A stretch of DNA of 64,000 nucleotides from an uncultured Christensenellaceae bacterium. Its GTDB lineage: Bacteria; Bacillota; Clostridia; Christensenellales; Borkfalkiaceae. Of this stretch, positions 7,146 through 16,530 are shown piece by piece. The stretch is from contig CAJUKK010000002.1 in assembly GCA_910586985.1 (NCBI GenBank), forward strand, positions 1-64,000, given 5' to 3'. The notes beneath the pieces are model-generated. The model was not told the DNA's origin. It made no database searches and saw only the letters and a program-made list of their open reading frames with translations. Made by a program: the position numbers and the translations under genes. Positions within the stretch are counted from its first letter, which is position 1, and each line of letters starts with the position of its first letter.

Positions 7146-8831
7146 TTGGCAAACGTGATTTTAACGCCCGTAACGCTTTGGCGGGACTTTGACGAGACAC
7201 TCCCGCTTAACGGAGAAATCCTCTCGGAACGGGAGGAAGAACTTTGCATTCACCGCGAGCTCTCGTTTGACGGGCGGGAAACAGGGAATGGCAGAGTAAG
7301 AATTTTCGCGCATTATTATATTCCGAAAAATGCGGAAAGTTTTCCTGCCGTTATGGTTCTGTTCGAGGCGGGTTTCCCTGTCGATGAAATTTTCGTCGAC
7401 AGTCTTTTAAAGAGAGGGTACGCCGTGTTTTGTCCCGATTATTGCGGAGACAACGGGACGGAAAAATGCACACGCTATCCCGCAGAGGTGGACTATGCCA
7501 ACCTTGTGCGCGCTGGGGATCATATTGAAATTGCCGAGCCGACCGCAAAGGAAACGAGTTGGTACGAATGGGCGGCGGTTGCCCGTTACGGCGCGCGCTT
7601 TTTGCGCGAGCAGCAGGGGGTTAACCGCATGGGAGCGATCGGAATCAGAACGGGAGGAGAGGTGCTGTTTAAAATCGCTCCGTATGCGAATCTTTCGTGT
7701 ATGATTTCCATCTGCGCGGCAGGCTGGCTTGCCTATCGCGGCATGGATAAGTTCGGTGGCAACGAGAAAAAAACGTTCAGCGAAGAGCGTCATCGTTTTA
7801 TAGCGGGAATCGATTCGCAGAGTTATGCGCCTTATGTAAAATGTCCCGTGTTGCTTCTTTCCGCTGTAAACGATCCGAAATATAATTACGACCGCGTGTA
7901 CGATACGTTCAGCCAGTTCAATCCCGAAGTGGAAAAAGCGTTGCTATTCTCCGCGCACGGAAACGGACTGATCGGACGGCATTCGCGTACGGATATGGTG
8001 CTTTTCCTCGACAAATATTTGAAGGATCGTTCGATCTATATCTCGCAACCGGTTGACGTTACCGTCGAGGTGGATGAAAACGGTAAACTTGTTGCAAAGG
8101 GTGTGTTTGACGACGGAGGTGAAATTGCCGAATGCGGTATTTTCTTCACCGAAAATATTAAGGGATATCAATCTCGCGACTGGACGCGCGTACTTGCAAA
8201 ACCCAAAGAGCGCACGGGGAGTGTTGCAACAGTTGATCTCAACGTTTATAAAAAGAGTGACAAAGTATTGCTTTATTCGTTTGCCCGTTATTCTAACGAT
8301 TTTTCCGTGACTTCGAAAATTAAAGCGGTCAATCTTGAAAAAACTTATTCGAATACCTGCCCTAAAAGTCGCGTATTGTATACAAGCGCAGACGGATTTA
8401 ACGGCTTTGTCGAATACAGGCGGCGCGCCCGTTCTGTTGCCGACTGTTTTACCGATTGTTTTTCGGACAGTCGCGCCGCTGACATTCATCTGGAAGCGGG
8501 TTACGGCGGTATTCTCGGCATTACTTCGGCAACGGGTATTGTCTCGCACCGCGTAGGCGAACCGCGTTATGCCCCGCCTGAATCGGCAATGTTCCGTTTT
8601 GATGCATATGCGAATGAAACTACTCTTTTAAAGGTTGTGTTTATCCGTAAAGAAGTGGAATACGTTTGCGCGGTTACTGTAGAGGGCGGCGGAAAATGGA
8701 AAAACATTGTGCTTGCCGCGGCTGATTTTAAATCGGAAACGGGCGTTCCGCTCGGCGATTATTCAAACGTGACTTCAGTGGCGATTCTTTTTGAAGGACA
8801 CGCGCTGGTCAATAACGTGTTATGGCTTTGA
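7146..8831 (+). CDS. Alpha/beta-hydrolase-fold protein with C-terminal beta-rich domain
   Basis: 561 residues, TTG start at 7146 shortly after a GAGGTA site. Residues about 55-295 look like a dienelactone-hydrolase-type alpha/beta hydrolase: a strand FPAVMVLFEAGFP, the nucleophile-elbow position GIRTGG, an Asp region SAVNDPKYNYD and a His region FSAHGNGLIGRH. The elbow has Thr where Ser or Cys is expected, so catalysis is uncertain. Residues 300-561 are beta-rich and unrecognised. No signal peptide is seen, so it is probably cytoplasmic. The substrate is unknown. Confidence 0.6.
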   Translation: MANVILTPVTLWRDFDETLPLNGEILSEREEELCIHRELSFDGRETGNGRVRIFAHYYIPKNAESFPAVMVLFEAGFPVDEIFVDSLLKRGYAVFCPDYCGDNGTEKCTRYPAEVDYANLVRAGDHIEIAEPTAKETSWYEWAAVARYGARFLREQQGVNRMGAIGIRTGGEVLFKIAPYANLSCMISICAAGWLAYRGMDKFGGNEKKTFSEERHRFIAGIDSQSYAPYVKCPVLLLSAVNDPKYNYDRVYDTFSQFNPEVEKALLFSAHGNGLIGRHSRTDMVLFLDKYLKDRSIYISQPVDVTVEVDENGKLVAKGVFDDGGEIAECGIFFTENIKGYQSRDWTRVLAKPKERTGSVATVDLNVYKKSDKVLLYSFARYSNDFSVTSKIKAVNLEKTYSNTCPKSRVLYTSADGFNGFVEYRRRARSVADCFTDCFSDSRAADIHLEAGYGGILGITSATGIVSHRVGEPRYAPPESAMFRFDAYANETTLLKVVFIRKEVEYVCAVTVEGGGKWKNIVLAAADFKSETGVPLGDYSNVTSVAILFEGHALVNNVLWL

Positions 8832-9034
8832 TGTTTCCGCTTGGCACGGTTGTCGAAACAAAGAAACCGCATCCGTGCGGCGGCGTGCTTTGGACGGTAG
8901 TCAGAGTCGGTGCGGATTATAAAATCAAGTGTAATGCCTGCGGGCGGCAGGTTATGCTTTCGCCTGACGAACTCAAAAAACGGGTGAGGCGGGTTGTATC
9001 GGAGGATGAATGGCAAAAAGACCGAAAATGCTGA
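8831..9034 (+). CDS. DUF951 family small protein
   Basis: 67 residues from the ATG at 8831 (an ATG at 8822 is an alternative). The chosen ATG overlaps the upstream stop (TGATG), which suggests coupled translation. The sequence carries the DUF951 signature: LGTVVETKKPHPCGG, WTVVRVGADYKIKCNACGR, and two C-x-G/A-C-type cysteine sites that could bind zinc. The function of the family is unknown. It overlaps the start of lepB. Confidence 0.85.
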   Translation: MFPLGTVVETKKPHPCGGVLWTVVRVGADYKIKCNACGRQVMLSPDELKKRVRRVVSEDEWQKDRKC

Positions 9035-9609
9035 ACGAGAGGAAAGAGGGCGGTATAGGACTCGTAATCTGTGCCGTTCTGCTTCTTGTTATACTGCTGA
9101 TTCTTTCTTTTGAAGTGTATCTGCGCGTCAACTATTTTGTAGTGGAAGTGAGCGGCGACTCAATGTTGGAAACGGTTCACAGCGGAGATTATCTCTATGC
9201 GAAAATCGACCGTGAACCGCAACACGGCGACGTTGTGATCATCGATACGAAAGACGACGAGGTATTCAGCGGAGATTATATTATAAAGCGGGTGATCGGA
9301 TTAGAGGGCGATACCGTTAAATGTGAAGCAAACGTTGTGTATGTGAAGTATGCGGGAGAAGACGAGTATGTTCCGCTTGACGAGCCGTACGCGTATGGCA
9401 ATACGTGGGATTTTTCGGCTGTCCTTGTCGGAGAAGGCGAGATATTTTTTCTTGGCGATAATCGTGAAAACAGTCGGGACGCGCGTATCTCCGGTTGCAG
9501 ACAACAGAGCGCGGTTACGGGCGTTGTTCCCGAATGGTCGATTTCAACCAAAGGTTTTTTTACATTCTGGGAAGGGTTGCGGATCAAAATTAATAGTTGG
9601 ATGAATTAA
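9010..9609 (+). CDS. lepB: Signal peptidase I
   Basis: A 199-residue type I signal peptidase with one N-terminal membrane segment (LVICAVLLLVILLILSFEVY). The catalytic Ser is in VSGDSMLETVHSGDYLYA and the catalytic Lys in DYIIKRVIGLEGDTV; box E is FLGDNRENSRDAR. It removes signal peptides from secreted proteins at the outer face of the membrane. The start at 9010 follows a GGAGG site inside the end of the DUF951 gene, so the two genes overlap. Confidence 0.92.
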   Translation: MAKRPKMLNERKEGGIGLVICAVLLLVILLILSFEVYLRVNYFVVEVSGDSMLETVHSGDYLYAKIDREPQHGDVVIIDTKDDEVFSGDYIIKRVIGLEGDTVKCEANVVYVKYAGEDEYVPLDEPYAYGNTWDFSAVLVGEGEIFFLGDNRENSRDARISGCRQQSAVTGVVPEWSISTKGFFTFWEGLRIKINSWMN

Positions 9610-9633
9610 AAACTACATAATCGGAGGAAGGCT

Positions 9634-10476
9634 ATGAGCATCAGAATTACAACGGATAGTACGTGCGATCTTGGGGAGAGCATTCAGAAGCGAGGTATCG
9701 GCGTTGTGCCGCTTTCTGTTATTTTAGGACCCAAAACGTATAAAGACGGTATCGACATCGTTCCGCAAGATATTTTTTCGTATGTTGCAAAGACGGACGA
9801 ACTCCCCAAAACGGCGGCGCCGAGTATCGGAGATTATGAAGATTTTTTCCGCCCTTACGTTGAAAACGGAGACACAGTAATACATTTTAATATTTCATCT
9901 AAATCGTCTTCGTCTTATTCTTCCGCCGTCGGCGCGGCGAAACTGTTTGGGGATAAGGTGCACATTGTCGACAGCAAGGCGCTTTCCAGCGGACAAGGAT
10001 TGCTCGTAATGAAGGCGTGCGATCTCGCGGAAGAGGGAAAAAGCGCGGAGGAAATCGTAAATACGGTAAATTTTTTGCGCGACAAAGTCAACACTTCCTT
10101 TATTCCGGACAGGCTTGACTATCTGTTTAAGGGCGGGCGTTGTTCCCGCATGCAGATGTACGGTGCGAACATTTTAAAGATACACCCTATGATTACCATG
10201 GTGGACGGACAATTGACGGTAAAGAAAAAGGTTCGCGGCAGCATGGAAAAGTGTATCGTATCTTATATCGAGGATTTATACGAACAGTACCCGAAGTACG
10301 ACAAAACGCGTTGTTTTATTACGCACAGTAATGCGGATGAGTCCGTAGTAGAAGTTGCCAAAGCGCGGACGAAAGAGTTGTTTTCTTTTGACGAGATTTT
10401 GGAGACGACTGCCGGTTCAATCATTACAAGCCATTGCGGAAGAAATACTTTGGGGCTTTTGTTTATTGCAGAGTAA
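9634..10476 (+). CDS. DegV family fatty-acid-binding protein (FakB-like)
   Basis: A 280-residue DegV protein. The start MSIRITTDSTCDLG and the segments LPKTAAPSIGDYEDFF, NISSKSSSSYSSA, IVDSKALSSGQGLLV and RLDYLFKGGRCS are hallmarks of the family. DegV/FakB proteins hold a fatty acid for the FakA kinase that feeds phospholipid synthesis; no fakA is visible here. CGGAGGAAGG precedes the start. Confidence 0.9.
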   Translation: MSIRITTDSTCDLGESIQKRGIGVVPLSVILGPKTYKDGIDIVPQDIFSYVAKTDELPKTAAPSIGDYEDFFRPYVENGDTVIHFNISSKSSSSYSSAVGAAKLFGDKVHIVDSKALSSGQGLLVMKACDLAEEGKSAEEIVNTVNFLRDKVNTSFIPDRLDYLFKGGRCSRMQMYGANILKIHPMITMVDGQLTVKKKVRGSMEKCIVSYIEDLYEQYPKYDKTRCFITHSNADESVVEVAKARTKELFSFDEILETTAGSIITSHCGRNTLGLLFIAE

Positions 10477-10501
10477 GAAATTTTACGAACGGAGAAAATA
10501 A

Positions 10502-11032
10502 GTGGGCGCATTGCTCTCAATGTTGCTTGCGGGACTCAAGGCGGTCCTGCAAATACTTGCATTATTATTTAAAATCGTATATAATATTCTTAAAGCGTTC
10601 AGGATTCGCTTGCTTGCGGTTTATCTGCTTGCATGCCTGATTGCTCAGCTTTGCTTTCATACATTTGACGACGTATTCGGCAAAGCGTATTTCTATGTCG
10701 GACTGGCGGCCTGTATTCTCGTAACGCTGTACGCATGGGCGAAACCTTTGCGCGAAGCTCGGCGGAGAAAAAAACTGAACCGCCGTGAACGGGAATTAGA
10801 ACAACGCAAAGATGACGATACGCCGCAAGAGGAGAAAGAGGAAAATGCGCCGCCCGCGGTGCATGAGAAGAAACCGCGCAAAAGGGAACGTTATCCGCTT
10901 TATTTTGACGTGGAAGGGCGACCTGATTACATGTTTGCGGAATATGCCGACAGATACGAACTTTTTAAAAAGAGCGAACACGGTTTTGAATACATAAGGA
11001 CAGATTATAAGGACGGAGACAATTTTGATTAA
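10502..11032 (+). CDS. Hypothetical membrane protein with charged cytoplasmic tail
   Basis: 176 residues, GTG start after a GGAGAA site. Residues 1-85 hold two or three hydrophobic segments (MLLAGLKAVLQILALLFKIV, LLAVYLLACLIAQLCF, FYVGLAACILVTLYAW). An Arg/Glu-rich stretch and a short folded C-terminus containing YPLYFDVEGRPDYMF follow. I do not recognise the family. It overlaps the next membrane-protein gene by 8 bp, so the two probably act together. Confidence 0.6.
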   Translation: MGALLSMLLAGLKAVLQILALLFKIVYNILKAFRIRLLAVYLLACLIAQLCFHTFDDVFGKAYFYVGLAACILVTLYAWAKPLREARRRKKLNRRERELEQRKDDDTPQEEKEENAPPAVHEKKPRKRERYPLYFDVEGRPDYMFAEYADRYELFKKSEHGFEYIRTDYKDGDNFD

Positions 11033-11585
11033 CTTATACAGCGACGCCGATTTATGGGATGCGGTAATGCAACGGCGCAGGATTTTAATGATTTTTTGGG
11101 CGGTCACCGGCGCGTGGTTTTTAGGACTTGTTGCGTTTGTTGCCTACTATTGTATGTTGCCGTATAATGACCCGAACGCGACTTGGGTAATCGTTGCAAC
11201 TTCCTGTCTCACGGGCGCATACCTTATCTTTTGTTTTCCGTATTTGGGAATCAGTTTTAAGCGCGTCAATGCTTATTGCAAAATGTTAAAATTTATTTCC
11301 GTCGGTCTGAAAGAATATTCATGCATGCCTTTTTCGGAAATTGAAGATTGGACGACGCGCGATAATGTGGACGTAAACGTTGCGGTGTTTTCCGTTTACA
11401 ATCGGAAAAGCGACGAAGAGATGTTCCGTCATATCTATGTGGACGGGGAAAAGGAGTTTCCGCCTTTTTTGAAAGGGCAGCGGGTAAAAATTGTTTCGCA
11501 AGGGAATTTGTTGATTTCCTATGAGATTTTAGAAGATTTTTGTGAAAACAGCGCCGAAACAGAAGCTTTCGGGCAGGGAGAATAG
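11025..11585 (+). CDS. Hypothetical two-TM membrane protein
   Basis: 186 residues, TTG start inside the end of the previous gene. Two membrane segments (ILMIFWAVTGAWFLGLVAFV and TWVIVATSCLTGAYLIFCF) are followed by a soluble domain of about 100 residues with an SVYNRKSDEEMFRHIYVDGE stretch. The family is not recognised. Gene overlap with the preceding membrane protein suggests a pair. Confidence 0.55.
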   Translation: MINLYSDADLWDAVMQRRRILMIFWAVTGAWFLGLVAFVAYYCMLPYNDPNATWVIVATSCLTGAYLIFCFPYLGISFKRVNAYCKMLKFISVGLKEYSCMPFSEIEDWTTRDNVDVNVAVFSVYNRKSDEEMFRHIYVDGEKEFPPFLKGQRVKIVSQGNLLISYEILEDFCENSAETEAFGQGE

Positions 11586-11589
11586 TACT

Positions 11590-11859
11590 ATGCGTGCCAT
11601 ACTAACGGTTACAGGTAGCGACAGACGGGGAATCATCGCCAAAGTGAGCGGATTCCTTGCGGAGAAAAACGTAAATATCGAGGATATTTCGCAGACAGTG
11701 CTCGGGGAGCAATTTGCAATGATCATGTCGCTCGATACTTCCGAATACGGAAAAGATTTGATTACGTTGGCAGAGGAATGCGAAAAAATGGGTCGGACGA
11801 TCGGAATGTCCGTACGCTTGCAACATGAAGACATTTTTAACGCGATGCATAATATTTAA
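11590..11859 (+). CDS. ACT domain protein, UPF0237 family
   Basis: An 89-residue protein that is a single ACT domain: MRAILTVTGSDRRGIIAKVS, then AEKNVNIEDISQTVLGEQFA. The ATG at 11590 is chosen because the family starts exactly there and GGGAGA lies upstream; longer readings only extend into the previous gene. ACT domains bind small regulatory ligands, often amino acids. It is followed directly by its usual partner, UPF0210. Confidence 0.9.
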   Translation: MRAILTVTGSDRRGIIAKVSGFLAEKNVNIEDISQTVLGEQFAMIMSLDTSEYGKDLITLAEECEKMGRTIGMSVRLQHEDIFNAMHNI

Positions 11860-11870
11860 AGGGATCATAC

Positions 11871-13226
11871 ATGTTTAATCAATATGACGTACTTGAAACA
11901 ATCGAAATGATCGAAAAGGAACATCTTGATATCCGCACGATCACTATGGGACTGTCTCTTCTTTCCTGCGTTCGCGCGGATGCGGAGCGGACGGCGAATG
12001 CCGTTTATGATCTTGTGTGCAAAAAAGCAGAACGCCTTGTAAAGACTGCGGAAGAGCTTTCGCGCGAATACGGGATTCCCATCGTCAACAAGCGTGTTTC
12101 GGTAACTCCTGTTTCGCTGATTACGGCGGCTTTTCCTCAAAAGAGCGCGCTGATCGGCAAGGAGCTCGACCGTGCGGCAAAAGAACTCGGAATTGATTTT
12201 CTCGGCGGATATTCCGCGCTTGTTCATAAGGGCACGGCGGCTTACGAGGCTGAATTTTTAAAGACGATTCCCGAGGTTCTTTCAACGACCGAACGGCTTT
12301 GTTCGTCGGTCAACGTAGGTTCTTCACGTTCGGGGATCAATATGGATGCCGTGAAAACCATGGGGGAAATTGTTAAGGAGACGGCTGCTCTTACAAAAGA
12401 CTGCGGCGGGATAGGCTGTGCGAAACTCGTGGTCTTTTGTAATGCGGTGGAGGACAACCCGTTTATGGCGGGTGCATTCCACGGTGTGGGGGAAGGGGAT
12501 ACCGTCGTTAATGTCGGCGTTTCCGGTCCGGGAGTCGTACAACATGCGCTGAAAGCCGTTCCCTCCGCCGATCTGACCGATGCGGCAGAGACGATTAAAC
12601 GCACCGCTTTTAAGATTACGCGAGCAGGGCAGCTTATTGCCAAAGAGGCGGCAAAACGGCTTTCGGCACGTTTCGGCATTGTCGATTTGTCGCTTGCGCC
12701 CACTCCCGCGCGCGGAGATTCGGTTGCACATATTTTGGAAGAGCTTGGTCTCGAAGTCGTCGGATGTCACGGTACGACGGCTGCGCTTGCCATGCTCAAC
12801 GACGCGGTAAAAAAGGGCGGCGTTATGGCGTCATCTCGCGTGGGCGGACTTTCAGGCGCGTTTATTCCCGTGTCGGAGGATATCGGCATGATTGAATCGG
12901 CAGAGGCGGGTAAGATTACGATTGATAAGTTAGAGGCGATGACGTGCGTCTGTTCGGTGGGTCTCGATATGATCGCAATTCCCGGAGATACGCCTGCAAC
13001 GACGATATCTGCTATTATTGCGGACGAAGCGGCTATCGGCATGATCAACAACAAAACGACTGCGGTACGCGTTATTCCTGTTCCCGATAAGAAGGTGGGC
13101 GACGAGGTGAGTTTTGGCGGACTTTTAGGACGCGCGCCGATTATGCCCGTGCATACGGGGGATGCGGGCAAATTTATTTGCCGCGGCGGATTGATTCCCG
13201 CGCCTATACACAGTTTTAAAAATTAA
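11871..13226 (+). CDS. UPF0210 (DUF711, PFL-family) protein
   Basis: A 451-residue member of UPF0210. Typical stretches are EKEHLDIRTITMGLSLLSC, RVSVTPVSLI, and the Gly-rich GAFHGVGEGDTVVNVGVSGP and GDTPATTISAIIADEAAIGM. The family resembles glycyl-radical enzyme folds and its biochemical role is unknown. Its conserved pairing with the UPF0237 ACT protein is preserved here with an 11-bp gap. Confidence 0.9.
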   Translation: MFNQYDVLETIEMIEKEHLDIRTITMGLSLLSCVRADAERTANAVYDLVCKKAERLVKTAEELSREYGIPIVNKRVSVTPVSLITAAFPQKSALIGKELDRAAKELGIDFLGGYSALVHKGTAAYEAEFLKTIPEVLSTTERLCSSVNVGSSRSGINMDAVKTMGEIVKETAALTKDCGGIGCAKLVVFCNAVEDNPFMAGAFHGVGEGDTVVNVGVSGPGVVQHALKAVPSADLTDAAETIKRTAFKITRAGQLIAKEAAKRLSARFGIVDLSLAPTPARGDSVAHILEELGLEVVGCHGTTAALAMLNDAVKKGGVMASSRVGGLSGAFIPVSEDIGMIESAEAGKITIDKLEAMTCVCSVGLDMIAIPGDTPATTISAIIADEAAIGMINNKTTAVRVIPVPDKKVGDEVSFGGLLGRAPIMPVHTGDAGKFICRGGLIPAPIHSFKN

Positions 13227-13238
13227 AGAGGTATCAAT

Positions 13239-15008
13239 ATGGAACGTAACGAAGTCAAAGAAGAATACAAGTGGAAAGTAAGCGATATTTTTCAAAACGA
13301 CGACGAATGGGAGACGGCGTTTGTCGCGCTCGAAAAGTCGTTGGATTTTGAAAAATTCCGCGGCACATTAAATACAAAGGAAAACGTATACGCTTATTTC
13401 AAAGCAGAGGAAGCGTTCAGCGCGCAACTTTTACGCATTTATCTCTATGCGTTCATGCGCCATGACGAGGATTTGCGCGTTACGAAATATAATGCCTACA
13501 CGGCGCGGGTTATGACTTTATTTACAAAGGTCGGTACGGCAACGGCGTTTGCGGTTCCCGAAATTTCCGCTCTTTCCGATGAAACGCTTGATTCGTTTGC
13601 AAAAGACGAGCTTTTCCGCGAATATGATTATATGCTTGCGCGGATCAAGGCGCAGAAACGTTATACGCTCTCTGAGAAAGAGGAGCGGATCATGGCGCAG
13701 ACGGGCGAACCGATGGAGACGGCGGGCGAAGTGTTCCAGATGCTCAACAACGCCGAACTCAATTTACCCGAAATTGAATATCAGGGCGAAAAAGTCCGGC
13801 TTTCGCATGGATTGTATTCCGTGATTCAAAACGGACATGACCGTGCAAAGCGCGCGGAAGCTTTTAAGTTGTATTATTCTGCATTCGGAAAAATCCTTAA
13901 CACGCTTGCGACAACGTATTACGGTAACGTTAAAAGCGATATTTTCCAGAAGAATGTACGCGGATATCAGTCTTGCCTCGATATGGCGTTATTTCACGAA
14001 GACGTTGACCGTAAGGTGTATGAGAACCTGTTAAAATTCGTGGGCGAATATACGCCGCTCATGCATCGCTATATGGCGGACAGAAAAAAAGAGATGGGAC
14101 TCGACGAATTGCATCCCTACGATTTAAGCGTGCCGCTTGTGGAAAATGCCGATTTAAAACTAACTTACGAAGAGGCGTTCGATTTAGTCGTCGAGGGTCT
14201 CGCTCCGCTCGGTAAAGAATATCAGCAACTTCTTCGCCGCGGACACGACGAGCGTTGGATCGACGTGGAAGAGACGGAGGGCAAGCGTAGCGGAGCGTAT
14301 TCGATCGGCGTATACGGCATACACCCGTTTGTACTTCTCAACTATCAGCAGACCACGCACGACGTATTTACGATCGCGCACGAAATGGGGCACGCATTGC
14401 ACACCTATTTTTCCAATGCGAATCAGCCGTTCGCAAAGGCGGAATATAAAATTTTTGTCGCCGAGGTTGCAAGTACCGTTAATGAAGTTTTGCTTTTAAA
14501 ATATCTCATAAAGACGCGTACGGAGAAAAAGCTTAAAAAGTATCTGCTTAATTATTTTATTGATATGATCCGTACGACGCTGTTTCGTCAGACGCAGTTC
14601 GCCGAATTCGAACAGCAGGCGCACGCTATGGCGGAGAGCGGAGAACCTCTCAACAAAGATAATCTGACCGAGCTTTATTACGGACTCAACAAAAAGTATT
14701 ATGGCGATGCGCTTACGCATGACGAGGAGATCGGAACGGAATGGGCGCGTATCCCGCACTTTTATAATTCTTTTTACGTCTATAAATATGCTACGGGTAT
14801 TACGGCGGCGATTGCGATCGCGAATCGTATTCTGACCGAAGGGGATAAAGCTGTAAAAGATTATTTCGGATTTCTGGCAGGCGGTTGCAGTACAGATCCT
14901 GTTTCTCTGTTAAAGATAGCGGGTGCGGATCTGAGCAGCGAAAAGCCGTTCCGTGCGGCGATGGAAGAATTCAAAAATGCGCTTGAAGAGTTCGAAGCGT
15001 TGTCCTGA
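13239..15008 (+). CDS. pepF: Oligoendopeptidase F (M3 metallopeptidase)
   Basis: 589 residues. The zinc motif is FTIAHEMGHALHTYFS near residue 385, with the downstream glutamate in KIFVAEVASTVNE. The M3B C-terminal helical segment FRQTQFAEFEQQAH is also present. PepF cleaves short cytoplasmic peptides of roughly 7-17 residues. The start is preceded by AAAGAGG. Length and motifs are normal. Confidence 0.93.
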   Translation: MERNEVKEEYKWKVSDIFQNDDEWETAFVALEKSLDFEKFRGTLNTKENVYAYFKAEEAFSAQLLRIYLYAFMRHDEDLRVTKYNAYTARVMTLFTKVGTATAFAVPEISALSDETLDSFAKDELFREYDYMLARIKAQKRYTLSEKEERIMAQTGEPMETAGEVFQMLNNAELNLPEIEYQGEKVRLSHGLYSVIQNGHDRAKRAEAFKLYYSAFGKILNTLATTYYGNVKSDIFQKNVRGYQSCLDMALFHEDVDRKVYENLLKFVGEYTPLMHRYMADRKKEMGLDELHPYDLSVPLVENADLKLTYEEAFDLVVEGLAPLGKEYQQLLRRGHDERWIDVEETEGKRSGAYSIGVYGIHPFVLLNYQQTTHDVFTIAHEMGHALHTYFSNANQPFAKAEYKIFVAEVASTVNEVLLLKYLIKTRTEKKLKKYLLNYFIDMIRTTLFRQTQFAEFEQQAHAMAESGEPLNKDNLTELYYGLNKKYYGDALTHDEEIGTEWARIPHFYNSFYVYKYATGITAAIAIANRILTEGDKAVKDYFGFLAGGCSTDPVSLLKIAGADLSSEKPFRAAMEEFKNALEEFEALS

Positions 15009-15045
15009 CGTAAGTTATATTTAATCTCACATAAGGAGAAATACG

Positions 15046-16530
15046 ATGGCACTCAATCAGATGCCGCATAATATCGACGCAGAGGCTGCGCTCCTCGGGT
15101 GTATTATTATCGACGGGGAAATTCAGTCGGAATTGCTCGAGTCGCTCGTGGACGACGATTTTTATCAGGAATCGCACAAAGAAATATTAAATGCTATGAA
15201 GGCGGTCTACGGCGGCAGAAAGACGATAGACGTTGTAACGCTGACCGATCAGCTTGACCGCGATGCCAAACTTGACCGTGCGGGCGGATTACAATATATT
15301 ACCGAGCTTGCGCAAAATACGCCTTCGGCGGCGAACTACAAGCAATATTTCGAGATCGTACGTAGGGATGCGGTGAACCGCATGTTGATCCGTGCGTCGA
15401 AAGAAATCATAGAAAACAGCATGAAAGGCGAGGAAGAGCGCGACGCAATCGCTTTCGCTGAGAAAAAGATATACGATATCAGCAAACGGCAGGACAGCGG
15501 CGGGCTTTCGGGGATGGAGGACGGCGAAGTCATACAGGAAGTTTTAAAAAAGTTTGAAACGATCCAAGCCGATCCAAATGCTTTCCGCGGCGTGCCTACG
15601 GGATTTAAACATCTCGACAGAATTACGGGCGGTTTGCAAAAGTCCGACCTTATCGTGTTGGCTGCTCGTCCGGGAATGGGAAAAACGTCGCTCTCTATGA
15701 ATATTGTCGAGACGGCAGCGCTTGTGCACCGTAAAGTTTGCGCAGTGTTCTCGCTCGAAATGCCGCGCGTACAGATCGTACAAAGGCTTTTGTGCGCGCA
15801 CGCCGGCGTAAGCATGGAAAAGGCGCTTACAGGAAAATTAGCGCAAAAAGAATGGAAAAACCTCATGCTTGCAAGCGACAGATTGCAAAAAAGTAAAATT
15901 TTCGTGGACGACTCGTCCCGCGTTACGCCTGCTGAAATCTTATCCAAGTGCCGCAGGTTGAAAAGCTCGGCGGGCGCGCTTGATCTTGTAATGATCGACT
16001 ATATTCAGCTGATGGGCGGAGAGTCGAAGAGCGCAAAGGGGAGTGAGAACCGTCAACAGGAGATCGCGTCCATTACGCGTGATTTAAAAATCATGGCGAA
16101 AGAACTCGACGTGCCCGTTATCGCGCTGTCGCAGCTCCGTCGTATTCAGACGAAGGAACCGCAACTTTCCGACTTGCGCGAATCGGGAGCAATCGAGCAA
16201 GATGCGGATATCGTTATGTTTATCAACCGTCCCGATGCGACTGCTACGCCCGAAGAAATGGCAAAGGGCGACATTGTAAAGGGCGCGGCGGAAATTATCC
16301 TCGCAAAGCACAGAAACGGTAGTTGCGGACGTATTCAACTCCGTTTCATCGGCGAAAGCACCAAGTTCGTAGATGTGGAAGACGTCGGACAGCCGATGGA
16401 AGAGCCTCAGTACGTTAGACGTAAACGCGATTTTGAGGAGAATCCGACGGCAGAAGAGGCGTTCTCGCAGAATATGGAGGGACTTGAACCGCCGCCTGAA
16501 GAATCGGAGGACGGGTTACCGTTTGATTGA
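15046..16530 (+). CDS. dnaB: Replicative DNA helicase DnaB
   Basis: 494 residues. The N-terminal domain begins MPHNIDAEAALLGCIIIDGE. The RecA-like domain has Walker A ARPGMGKTSLSMN near residue 208, FSLEMPRVQIVQRLL, Walker B LVMIDYIQLMGG, and ALSQLRRIQTKEPQLSDLRE with the arginine-finger region. It is the ring helicase at the replication fork. GGAGAAATACG precedes the ATG. No intein is present. Its DnaD partner is encoded at the left of the window. Confidence 0.96.
   Translation: MALNQMPHNIDAEAALLGCIIIDGEIQSELLESLVDDDFYQESHKEILNAMKAVYGGRKTIDVVTLTDQLDRDAKLDRAGGLQYITELAQNTPSAANYKQYFEIVRRDAVNRMLIRASKEIIENSMKGEEERDAIAFAEKKIYDISKRQDSGGLSGMEDGEVIQEVLKKFETIQADPNAFRGVPTGFKHLDRITGGLQKSDLIVLAARPGMGKTSLSMNIVETAALVHRKVCAVFSLEMPRVQIVQRLLCAHAGVSMEKALTGKLAQKEWKNLMLASDRLQKSKIFVDDSSRVTPAEILSKCRRLKSSAGALDLVMIDYIQLMGGESKSAKGSENRQQEIASITRDLKIMAKELDVPVIALSQLRRIQTKEPQLSDLRESGAIEQDADIVMFINRPDATATPEEMAKGDIVKGAAEIILAKHRNGSCGRIQLRFIGESTKFVDVEDVGQPMEEPQYVRRKRDFEENPTAEEAFSQNMEGLEPPPEESEDGLPFD

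Noticed and set aside
10693..10881. Short serine/phenylalanine-rich leftward frames opposite core genes
   Set aside because: They mirror lysine/glutamate-rich codons of the real rightward genes and have no ribosome site or family features; the same holds for many antisense frames in sbcC and the glycan locus.
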